A DNA stretch of 35,988 nt from 3107 sp965216225 (lineage in GTDB: Bacteria > Pseudomonadota > Alphaproteobacteria > Rhodobacterales > Rhodobacteraceae): contig CBDCFF010000010.1 of the NCBI GenBank assembly GCA_965216225.1, forward strand, positions 1 through 35,988. The letters are read 5' to 3'. The notes beneath the pieces are model-generated. The model made no database searches and was not told the DNA's origin. It saw only the letters and a program-made list of their open reading frames with translations. Below, piece by piece: positions 15,178 through 22,086 of this stretch; within the stretch, counting starts at the first letter, position 1, and every line of letters begins with the position of its first letter. The position numbers and the translations under genes were made by a program.

Positions 15178-16359
15178 TCAGTCCTTGATGAACAGTTTTC
15201 GCTCCACGTCGCAGAAAGGCTCTGCGGGGCCGTCGGGCCTGATCAGGATGGACTCCGTGATTTCCAGTCCCCAGTCGTCCATCCAGAGCCCCGGCATGAA
15301 GTGGAAGGTCATGCCGGGTTCCAGAACCGTTTCGTCACCGGGGCGCAGGGAGATCGTGCGTTCCCCCCAATCCGGGGGATATGACAGCCCGACCGGATAC
15401 CCGCAGCGCGCGCCCCTTTCGATGCCCGCCTTGCCCAAAACCCTGCCCAGGGCGTTGGCAATGTCGCAGGCGCGGTTTCCCGCACGCGCTGCGTTCAGGC
15501 CCGCTTCCAGCCCTTCGATCAATGCCGCCCCGGCGCGCAGAATGTGATCGGGCGGGGTTTTGCCCAGATAGACGCTGCGGCAGAGCGGGGCGTGATAACG
15601 GCGATAGCAGCCGGACAGTTCAAAGAAGGTGATTTCGTCCTTCTTCATCCGTTCGCCATTCCAGGTCAGATGCGGCGCCGCTGCGTCCGGTCCTGACGGC
15701 ATGAGCGGCACGATGGCGGGATAATCGCCCCAGTCCTCTCCGACGCCTTCAAGCGCCGCAGCACAAATCATCGCCGCAAGATCGTTCCTGCGAATGCCGG
15801 GTTCCGCCGTCTCAAGCGCGAGTCTCTGGATTTTCGAAGTGATGCGGGCTGCCTTGCGCATGAACGAGAGTTCTTCGCCGGACTTCACCGCGCGTTGCCG
15901 GTTTACCAGCGCGGTCGCGTTCGCCAGCACTGCATCGGGCAGTTTTTCGCCCAGAACGGCATGGGCCTGGGCGGAATAATAATAGTTGTCCATCTCAACC
16001 CCTATGCGCGCCTTTTGCAGACCGAGCATCGCGAATTGCGCCGCCAGATCTTCCATCGGGTGGCGCGTGGCGGATTGAACGAAATCGTCGGCATACCCCA
16101 CCACCTCTGTTCTGTTGACATCGACAGTGCGCACCGCGCCGTTGATGTCCTGTTGCCGCCCCCACCAGACGGGTTTGCCCCCGGATGGCACGATCACCCC
16201 CTGATGAACGTAAAATGACCATCCGTCATATCCTGTCAGCCAGGCCAGGTTCGAAGGATCGGTGACGAACAGGGCGTCCAGCCCCTGCGCCGTCATTGCC
16301 AGGCGCACCTTCGAGATTCGGCGGTCGTATTCGGCAGGGCCGAAAGGAAGAGTGGTCAT
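15178..16359 (-). CDS. doeA: Ectoine hydrolase, M24 (pita-bread) family
   Basis: This 393-residue protein closely follows DoeA/EutD, which opens the ectoine ring to N-acetyl-2,4-diaminobutyrate so the osmolyte can serve as carbon and nitrogen source. Signature stretches are NLAWLTGYDGWSFYVHQG, IGVEMDNYYYSA, AAPHLTWNGE, GYPVGLSYPPDWGERT and FHFMPGLWMDDWGLEITES, ending in ERKLFIKD. Where metal-dependent M24 enzymes have Asp ligands, this reads FELSGCYRRYHAPLCRS, as in creatinase. I choose ATG 16359 (MTTLPFG), which has CAGGAG nine bases upstream. The longer frame to 16503 runs into the divergent promoter. An M20 deacetylase follows after 4 bp. Confidence 0.88.
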   Translation of the reverse strand: MTTLPFGPAEYDRRISKVRLAMTAQGLDALFVTDPSNLAWLTGYDGWSFYVHQGVIVPSGGKPVWWGRQQDINGAVRTVDVNRTEVVGYADDFVQSATRHPMEDLAAQFAMLGLQKARIGVEMDNYYYSAQAHAVLGEKLPDAVLANATALVNRQRAVKSGEELSFMRKAARITSKIQRLALETAEPGIRRNDLAAMICAAALEGVGEDWGDYPAIVPLMPSGPDAAAPHLTWNGERMKKDEITFFELSGCYRRYHAPLCRSVYLGKTPPDHILRAGAALIEGLEAGLNAARAGNRACDIANALGRVLGKAGIERGARCGYPVGLSYPPDWGERTISLRPGDETVLEPGMTFHFMPGLWMDDWGLEITESILIRPDGPAEPFCDVERKLFIKD

Positions 16360-16517
16360 GAGTCTGCACTCCTGGGCATTTGGCCGGGGCAGGGGCCGAT
16401 ATGCCGATCCTGTCACGGCACCCTGCCACATATCAACATTATTCGCAGGCGGGGATCGGGGATTGCGGGTGCGGTGCGAGGGCGTTAAACGCAGGCCGAG
16501 CAAGGACGGAGACTGCC
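16360..16517. promoter_or_regulatory. Divergent intergenic region between doeA and gatC
   Basis: These 158 bp separate the reverse-strand ectoine hydrolase from the forward-strand gatCA genes and must hold both promoters. The gatC side has GGACGGAG as ribosome-binding site. I could not assign -35/-10 boxes or an operator with confidence. Confidence 0.5.
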
Positions 16518-16805
16518 ATGTCGATTGACAAGGACACCGCGCGGCGCGTGGCGCATCTGGCCCGTATCCGGGTGAACGAGGATGCCCTGTCGGCGCTGGC
16601 AGAGGATTTCAACGCGATCCTCGGCTTCATTGATGAACTGAACGAGGTGGATGTCGAGGGTGTGGAGCCGATGGTCTCGGTCACGCCGATGCGGCTGAAG
16701 CGGCGCGCGGACAAGGTGACGGATGGTGATCGGCAGGACAGGATTCTGTCCAATGCGCCGGACGCGCGAGAGGGCTTTTTCGCGGTTCCGAAGGTGGTCG
16801 AGTGA
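16518..16805 (+). CDS. gatC: Asp-tRNA(Asn)/Glu-tRNA(Gln) amidotransferase subunit C
   Basis: This 95-residue small subunit stabilises GatA and anchors GatA to GatB in the tRNA-dependent amidotransferase that makes Gln-tRNA(Gln) and Asn-tRNA(Asn). It has the typical N-terminal helix (TARRVAHLARIRVNEDALS), the central IDELNEVDVEGVEPM stretch that wraps GatA, and the end motif APDAREGFFAVPKVVE. The stop overlaps the gatA ATG by one base. gatB is not in this window. Confidence 0.97.
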   Translation: MSIDKDTARRVAHLARIRVNEDALSALAEDFNAILGFIDELNEVDVEGVEPMVSVTPMRLKRRADKVTDGDRQDRILSNAPDAREGFFAVPKVVE

Positions 16806-18292
16806 TGTCCGGTCTGAACACGCTGACGATTGCCGAAGCCCGCGACAGGCTTCGGGCGCGGGACGTGACCTCTGTCGAGATTACCGAAGCCTGCCTGAGT
16901 GTGATCGAGGGCGCGGAGGCCCTGGGCGCCTTTGTACACGACACGCCGGAGATCGCGCGTGATCAGGCCAGGGCGGCGGATGCGCGCATTGCCGGGGGCG
17001 ATGCGCCGGACATGTGCGGCATCCCGCTGGGGATCAAGGATCTGTTCTGCACCAGGGGGGTGCCTTCCCAGGCTGCAAGCCGCATTCTGAACGGCTTCAG
17101 GCCGGAATACGAATCCACCGTGTCGCAGAAACTGTGGGACGCCGGCGCGGTCATGCTGGGCAAGCTCAACATGGATGAGTTCGCCATGGGCTCGTCCAAC
17201 GAGACCTCCTGCTACGGCAACGCGGTCAACCCGTGGCGGCGCGGCAACGACGATGCGGCGCTGACGCCGGGCGGGTCGTCCGGGGGACCGGCCTCTGCGG
17301 TGGCCGCCGACCTGTGTCTTGCCGCCACCGGCACGGATACCGGCGGGTCGATCCGTCAGCCTGCCGCTTTCACCGGGATCACCGGGATCAAACCGACCTA
17401 TGGGCGGTGCTCGCGCTGGGGCATCATCGCCTTTGCGTCCTCGCTCGATCAGGCGGGGCCGATGACCAGATCGGTGCGCGATGCGGCGATCATGCTGGAG
17501 GCGATGTGCGGGCACGACCCGAAGGATTCGACCTCTGCGGACTTGCCAGCGCCGCATTTCGAGGCCGCGCTGAGCGGTGACATTCGCGGCAGGAAGATCG
17601 GGATTCCGAAAGAATACCGAATGGACGGGATGCCCGCAGAGATCGAAAAGCTGTGGGCCGAAGGTGCCCGGATGATGCGCGATGCCGGGGCCGAGGTTGT
17701 CGATATTTCCCTGCCGCATACCAGATACGCGCTGCCTGCCTATTATGTCATTGCCCCGGCGGAGGCATCCTCGAACCTCGCGCGGTATGACGGGGTGCGC
17801 TATGGCCACCGGGCGACGCTGGCAAAGGGTGAGGGCATCGACGATCTTTATGAAAAGACCCGCGCCGAAGGGTTCGGGGCAGAGGTCCGTCGCCGGGTGA
17901 TGATCGGCACCTATGTGCTGTCGGCGGGTTTCTATGACGCCTATTACAACCGTGCGCGCAAGGTTCGGGCGCTGATCAGGAAGGACTTTGAAGATGTCTT
18001 TGCCAGGGGCATCGACGCGATCCTGACCCCGGCGACGCCCTCTGCGGCCTTCGCTCTGGGCGAGATGGCGAATGCCAATCCGGTGCAGATGTATCTCAAC
18101 GACATCTTTACCGTGACGGTGAACCTTGCAGGGTTGCCCGGAATCTCGGTTCCCGCAGGGCTGGACAGGCAGGGTCTGCCGCTGGGGCTGCAACTGATCG
18201 GCCGCCCCTGGGAAGAGGGTGAACTGCTGAATTCGGCCCATGTGCTGGAGCAGGCCGCAGGATTTGTTTCCAAACCGGCCAAATGGTGGTAA
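16805..18292 (+). CDS. gatA: Asp-tRNA(Asn)/Glu-tRNA(Gln) amidotransferase subunit A
   Basis: This 495-residue amidase-signature enzyme frees ammonia from glutamine for transamidation of Glu-tRNA(Gln). The Ser-cisSer-Lys catalytic set is complete: Lys in IPLGIKDLF, the cis-Ser in TPGGSSGGPASAV and the nucleophile in TDTGGSIRQPAAF. The C-terminal region (DIFTVTVNLAGLPGISVPAG) is typical. The ATG at 16805 overlaps the gatC stop (TGATG). A GTG three bases earlier is possible but less likely. A 680-residue frame antisense to gatCA is a composition shadow. Confidence 0.97.
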   Translation: MSGLNTLTIAEARDRLRARDVTSVEITEACLSVIEGAEALGAFVHDTPEIARDQARAADARIAGGDAPDMCGIPLGIKDLFCTRGVPSQAASRILNGFRPEYESTVSQKLWDAGAVMLGKLNMDEFAMGSSNETSCYGNAVNPWRRGNDDAALTPGGSSGGPASAVAADLCLAATGTDTGGSIRQPAAFTGITGIKPTYGRCSRWGIIAFASSLDQAGPMTRSVRDAAIMLEAMCGHDPKDSTSADLPAPHFEAALSGDIRGRKIGIPKEYRMDGMPAEIEKLWAEGARMMRDAGAEVVDISLPHTRYALPAYYVIAPAEASSNLARYDGVRYGHRATLAKGEGIDDLYEKTRAEGFGAEVRRRVMIGTYVLSAGFYDAYYNRARKVRALIRKDFEDVFARGIDAILTPATPSAAFALGEMANANPVQMYLNDIFTVTVNLAGLPGISVPAGLDRQGLPLGLQLIGRPWEEGELLNSAHVLEQAAGFVSKPAKWW

Positions 18293-18324
18293 ACCCCTGT
18301 GAAAATGGAAATGGCAAGTCAGTA

Positions 18325-18984
18325 ATGATGCAATATGCAGCCCTGATCCTTTCGTCAGCCCTGGCCTTTGCGGCCTGCGCCCCTTCAAATGCGCCGCAAG
18401 ACTCCGGCGTGGGGTTCGGAAACTATGACGAGTATCTGAGGGAACAGCAGGTGAGGGAACAGCAGGCGCGCGAGGCGGCATTGCGCGGACAGCCGCAGAC
18501 CGTCGCGCCGCCGGAACGCGCGGCGGCCGACATCCCGGTTCCGACCGAAGGGCGGCGGCAGGCGCACACCGGAATTTCCGACGAACAGGATTTCGAAGCG
18601 GTTTCAGGCCGGGAGTCGATCCAAAGCGATGCCGAGCGCATTACCGCCAACCGGCAGCGATATGTGGTCATACAGCCAACGGATTTGCCCGCCCGTCCCG
18701 ATAATTCCGGGGCAGGCATCGATTCGGGCATCGTCGATTTCGCGCTTGCCACCGACAATCCCGTGGGTCAGCCGATTTATCGACGGACAAACTTCCTTTC
18801 GGGGGACAGGTTCAACCGGAACTGTGCGAAATATTCATCGTCCGATCTTGCCCAGCGGGATTTTCTGGCCAAAGGCGGGCCTGCGCGCGACCGAATGGGG
18901 ATCGACCCCGATGGCGATGGGTTCGCCTGTTACTGGGATCCGGAGCCATTCAGGGCGGCGCGGCGCGCGGCCTTCGGAAATTAG
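18325..18984 (+). CDS. Lipoprotein with a C-terminal Excalibur-like calcium-binding motif
   Basis: This 219-residue envelope protein of unknown role has a lipoprotein signal (ALILSSALAFAAC, Cys18). A charged helical repeat region (YLREQQVREQQAREAALRG) and a low-complexity middle follow. The C-terminal end, NCAKYSSSDLAQRDFLAKGG then DPDGDGFACYWDP, resembles the Excalibur motif with its DxDxDGxxCE-like loop. Here the final acidic residue after the cysteine is replaced by Tyr. The start at 18325 (ATGATG) is chosen because it directly precedes the signal. The frame extends upstream but overlaps gatA. The amidase gene follows without a gap. Confidence 0.8.
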   Translation: MMQYAALILSSALAFAACAPSNAPQDSGVGFGNYDEYLREQQVREQQAREAALRGQPQTVAPPERAAADIPVPTEGRRQAHTGISDEQDFEAVSGRESIQSDAERITANRQRYVVIQPTDLPARPDNSGAGIDSGIVDFALATDNPVGQPIYRRTNFLSGDRFNRNCAKYSSSDLAQRDFLAKGGPARDRMGIDPDGDGFACYWDPEPFRAARRAAFGN

Positions 18985-19695
18985 GTGGCGGAAGCGCTCT
19001 GCCTGATTGACACGCCATCGCCGAATTTCGGCGAGCGCAGGGGCGGCGGCGGCGTGGCGTCCCCCGATCTGATCGTGCTGCACTACACCGCGATGGACAG
19101 CGCCGGGGCGGCGATAGAGCGTTTGTGCGACCCGGCAGAGGACGTTTCCGCGCATTACCTGATCTCCGAAACCGGCCTGATCCACAGGCTTGTGGCAGAG
19201 GACAAACGGGCCTGGCACGCCGGAGCGGGTGCGTGGGGACAGGTGACGGACGTGAACTCCGCCTCCATCGGAATCGAGTTGGCGAATACCGGGTTTGCAC
19301 CGTTCCCGGAGCCGCAAATGGCGGCACTGGAGCGATTGCTGAAGGATGTCATGACCCGCCACGGGATTCCCGGGGAACGGGTGATCGGACACTCCGACAT
19401 GGCCCCGGCGCGAAAATCCGATCCGGGGCGGCGGTTCGACTGGCGCAGGCTGGCGCGACAGGGCCTTTCGGTCTGGCCGGATGCAGGGGCCTCCGGTTGC
19501 CATGATCGGGGATCAATGCGCGAGGCCGCACATGCCTTCGGCTATTCCTCCGATGTCGGCGATGACGATCTTCTGCGGGCCTTCCGGCTGCGCTTTCGCC
19601 CCTGGGCGACAGGCAAGGCGGATCATGCCGACCTGGCGCTCATGCACGATCTGGCGAATCGCTTTCCCGTTGACCCGGCGCCCCGGACCACCTAA
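18985..19695 (+). CDS. N-acetylmuramoyl-L-alanine amidase (Amidase_2, AmiD-like)
   Basis: This roughly 236-residue zinc amidase cleaves the lactyl-peptide bond of peptidoglycan or its fragments. The domain shows the zinc histidine in LIVLHYTAMDSA, the catalytic-region NSASIGIELANTG, and the distal ligands in VIGHSDMAPARKSDPGRRFDW. A short C-terminal helical tail (residues 165-215) resembles the peptidoglycan-binding-like ending of this group. It opens with GTG directly after the upstream stop (TAG GTG), so the lipoprotein and amidase are coupled. No signal peptide is obvious, which suggests a cytoplasmic muropeptide-recycling role like AmpD. The next feature, rnpB, starts 9 bp after the stop. 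Confidence 0.87.
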   Translation: MAEALCLIDTPSPNFGERRGGGGVASPDLIVLHYTAMDSAGAAIERLCDPAEDVSAHYLISETGLIHRLVAEDKRAWHAGAGAWGQVTDVNSASIGIELANTGFAPFPEPQMAALERLLKDVMTRHGIPGERVIGHSDMAPARKSDPGRRFDWRRLARQGLSVWPDAGASGCHDRGSMREAAHAFGYSSDVGDDDLLRAFRLRFRPWATGKADHADLALMHDLANRFPVDPAPRTT

Positions 19696-19704
19696 GTCAC
19701 CATT

Positions 19705-20098
19705 GCGCGGATGGCCGGATGGCCGCGTGCCGCAAGGCGCGAGGAAAGTCCGGACTCCACGAAGCGACGGTGCCGGGTAATCCCCGGCCGGGGCAACCCG
19801 AGGGAAAGCGCCACAGAGAAAAGACCGCACACGCGCAGGCCGGGCAACCGGAGGCGCCTGATGCAAGGGTGAAACGGTGGGGTAAGGGCCCACCGCGGGG
19901 CTGGCAACAGCCCCGGCATGGCAAGCCCCACCGGGAGCAATGCCGCATAGGGACCGCGCGCGGGACATCCCGCAGGGCCGCTTTGCCCCCCCGGTCCGGG
20001 TTGGCAGCTTGATCCGTCCGGTAACGGGCGGGCCAGAGGAATGGTCATCCAGAGGGCGCCCGCCCTTGGACAGAATCCGGCTTACAGGCTATCCGCGC
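19705..20098 (+). ncRNA. rnpB: RNase P RNA (bacterial class A)
   Basis: This is the catalytic RNA that matures tRNA 5' ends. Helix P1 is formed by GCGCGGAT (19705-19712) and ATCCGCGC (20091-20098). The universal core GAGGAAAGTCCGGACTCC lies near 19740 and the pairing strand ACAGAATCCGGCTTAC near 20080. CAGAGAAAAGACCGC and GGTAAGGGCCCACCG carry further conserved blocks. The 394-nt length is normal. The open frames read across it on both strands are spurious. Confidence 0.96.
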
Positions 20099-20161
20099 AT
20101 ATTGCCGTCGAACCTGCCCGTCAGGCCGCCGTTGCCGGGTTCGGGGCCGGCCATTCCGTTC

Positions 20162-20641
20162 CTACAGCCGCCGATGCGTTTCGAATATGACCGGGTCGCG
20201 GGGATTGCCGCTGCGATCCGTCACATGTTCGGCATAGGTTTCGGTGTTCGCCGGAATGATGGCGCCGCGCATGGCGCTGGACAGGAAAATATGCCTTGAA
20301 TTGTCCGGCGTGGCCTCGAACCAGCCGGGATTGTCGAAGGTGCCTGCAAAGACGCCGACCACCCCGTCGAACCGCTCGAAACCCAGATACAGCCGGGTGC
20401 CGCAGGCACCGCAGAAATGCAGCCATACATGTTTGCCGCTGCCCTCGGACAGTTGCCCCCACACTTTCGGCGAACCGGCGGTCATCCCGAAGGCGGCAAT
20501 GTCGAAGACCGGCTCTACCATGAAGGCGCTGCCAGTCGTTTTCTGGCAGTATCGGCAGTGGCAGGTGACGACGCGCAACGGGATCGCGCTGACCCGATAG
20601 CGGCATTCTCCGCACAGGCAGCCTCCGGCCTCAGGTGTCAT
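20162..20641 (-). CDS. GFA family (CENP-V/GFA) zinc-binding protein
   Basis: This 159-residue protein has the zinc-cysteine pattern of glutathione-dependent formaldehyde-activating enzyme relatives: GGCLCGECRYRV near the N terminus, TCHCRYCQKTTGSAF in the middle and HFCGACGTRLY later. Few family members have a proven reaction, so formaldehyde adduct formation is only the family label. The start MTPEAGG at 20641 places the first zinc cysteines at the normal position. It is the only reverse-strand gene between rnpB and rpmG and has no operon partner. Confidence 0.88.
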   Translation of the reverse strand: MTPEAGGCLCGECRYRVSAIPLRVVTCHCRYCQKTTGSAFMVEPVFDIAAFGMTAGSPKVWGQLSEGSGKHVWLHFCGACGTRLYLGFERFDGVVGVFAGTFDNPGWFEATPDNSRHIFLSSAMRGAIIPANTETYAEHVTDRSGNPRDPVIFETHRRL

Positions 20642-20835
20642 GGCGGGTCCTCCCTGGACTGTTCGGGATGAGTGTAGCACAATTTGCGGGCATCGGCGAA
20701 TTGCACGGGGAAAGCCGGAATTTCCGCCCATTTCCGGCCCCTTTCCGGTTGACTCAGCCGCCGCAACGGCTAAAAGGCGGGTTTCAGGGAATTGCACGGG
20801 TGGCCCGGTCGCCGCCCCGTAGACTGGAGAGACAA

Positions 20836-21003
20836 ATGGCGAAGCCGACCACAATCAAGATCCGCCTGAACTCGTCCGCGGGCACCGGCCACTTTTATGT
20901 GACCAGGAAAAACGCCCGCACCATGACCGAAAAGATGACCGTCCGCAAATACGATCCGGTTGTGCGCAAGCATGTGGAATACAGGGAAGGCAAGATCAAG
21001 TAA
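20836..21003 (+). CDS. rpmG: 50S ribosomal protein L33
   Basis: This 55-residue ribosomal protein reads MAKPTTIKIRLNSSAGTGHF, then VTRKNAR and KYDPVVRKHVEYREGKIK, the usual full length of alphaproteobacterial L33. It lacks the CxxC zinc pairs found in some L33 forms, so this is the zinc-free type. A hairpin terminator follows 31 bp after the stop, so it is transcribed on its own. Confidence 0.97.
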   Translation: MAKPTTIKIRLNSSAGTGHFYVTRKNARTMTEKMTVRKYDPVVRKHVEYREGKIK

Positions 21004-21034
21004 GCCGACAGGCCGAACCCGATGACCGGCAAGG

Positions 21035-21064
21035 GGCCGCGCAGCATCGCTGACGCGGCCTTTT
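21035..21064 (+). terminator. Rho-independent terminator after rpmG
   Basis: GGCCGCG (21035-21041) pairs with CGCGGCC (21054-21060). The inner CAGC/GCTG extends the stem with one bulged A, leaving an ATC loop, and TTTT follows at once. Confidence 0.85.
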
Positions 21065-21177
21065 CATTCCCGTCAGGCCGCCCGGCGGGGAGGAGGGGCG
21101 ACAGCCCCCGGTGATGGTGGCGGCCAATGATGGCGCTTGCCAAACCACGCCAGAGGTTGTAACCCGCGCCCCACGGT

Positions 21178-21254
21178 CGGAGTGTAGCTCAGCCTGGTAG
21201 AGCACTGTCTTCGGGAGGCAGGGGCCGGAGGTTCGAATCCTCTCACTCCGACCA
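21178..21254 (+). tRNA. tRNA-Pro(CGG)
   Basis: This is a 77-nt cloverleaf with an encoded CCA end. The acceptor stem is CGGAGTG/CACTCCG, the D arm GCTCAGCCTGGTAGAGC, the anticodon stem-loop CTGTC-TTCGGGA-GGCAG with anticodon CGG, and the T arm GGAGG-TTCGAAT-CCTCT. It reads the CCG proline codon, which is frequent in this GC-rich genome. Confidence 0.95.
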
Positions 21255-21300
21255 ATGGAACAAGGCCGCGCGCAAGCGTCGCCGCCGAACCGGCGAACGG

Positions 21301-22086
21301 TTATCCGCCCTTCCACACCGGATCGCGTTTTTCGGCAAAGGCGCGGGCGCCTTCCAGTTGATCCTCGCTGGTATAGAGCTTCTCGACCGTTGCAAACTGG
21401 CTGCGGGCAATCCTGTTCATCGCATCCTGGAACTTCATGTCTTCCGCCTCGCGCACGATTTCCTTGATCGCGGCATGAACCAGTGGCGGGCCGCTTTCCA
21501 GAAGCCGGGCCAGCGCCCATGTCCTGTCGGACAGTTCGCCGGGCGTCGTGATTTCCTTCACGATCCCCCAGCGGTGCGCCTCCTGTGCGGCGAACCAGCG
21601 TCCGGTCAGCAGCAGGTCCATGGCCACATGATAGGGAATGCGTTTCGGCAATTTGACCGATGCCGCATCCGCCACGGTTCCCGACCGGATTTCCGGCAGC
21701 GCGAACGTGGCATTGTCGGACGCCATGATCAGATCGCAGCTCAGCGCCAGTTCCAGCCCACCGCCGCAGCAAATGCCGTTTACCGCCGCGATTACCGGTT
21801 TGTTCATGCCCGGCAACTCCTGCAAGCCGCCGAAACCGCCGACGCCATAATCGCCGTCCACCGCATCGCCGCCAGCGGCGGCTTTCAGATCCCAGCCGGG
21901 GCAGAAAAACCTGTCACCCTCCGCCCGCAGGATCGCGACGCGCAGCGAGCCGTCGTCGCGAAAATCCCGGAATGTCCTGCCCATGATACGGCTGGTTGCG
22001 AGGTCAATCGCATTGGCCCCGGGCCGGTCGAGCGTAACTTCGAGGATCGCGCCCTCGCGCCGGGTCTTGATCGGTGTGTCGGTCAT
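21301..22086 (-). CDS. caiD: Crotonobetainyl-CoA hydratase / carnitinyl-CoA dehydratase (CaiD-like)
   Basis: This 261-residue enoyl-CoA hydratase-fold protein interconverts crotonobetainyl-CoA and carnitinyl-CoA in CaiD. Similarity to E. coli CaiD runs end to end: ILEVTLDRPGANAID, CPGWDLKAAAGG, KPVIAAVNGICCGGGLELAL, NATFALPEIRSG, RWGIVKEI and the identical tail AFAEKRDPVWKG. Both active-site glutamates (GGGLELAL and FALPE) are kept. The start at 22086 has AGGAG before it and lies 83 bp inside the end of the upstream ligase frame. It is the last gene of a reverse-strand set with an acyl-CoA ligase and a dehydrogenase. Confidence 0.85.
   Translation of the reverse strand: MTDTPIKTRREGAILEVTLDRPGANAIDLATSRIMGRTFRDFRDDGSLRVAILRAEGDRFFCPGWDLKAAAGGDAVDGDYGVGGFGGLQELPGMNKPVIAAVNGICCGGGLELALSCDLIMASDNATFALPEIRSGTVADAASVKLPKRIPYHVAMDLLLTGRWFAAQEAHRWGIVKEITTPGELSDRTWALARLLESGPPLVHAAIKEIVREAEDMKFQDAMNRIARSQFATVEKLYTSEDQLEGARAFAEKRDPVWKGG

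Noticed and set aside
16439..18481. 680-codon open frame antisense to gatC-gatA
   Set aside because: It covers two well-conserved genes in full, is rich in Arg, Pro and His as expected of a GC-rich shadow frame, and has no recognisable domain.
19719..20050. Open frames on both strands across the RNase P RNA
   Set aside because: The conserved rnpB core and P1 helix explain this sequence.
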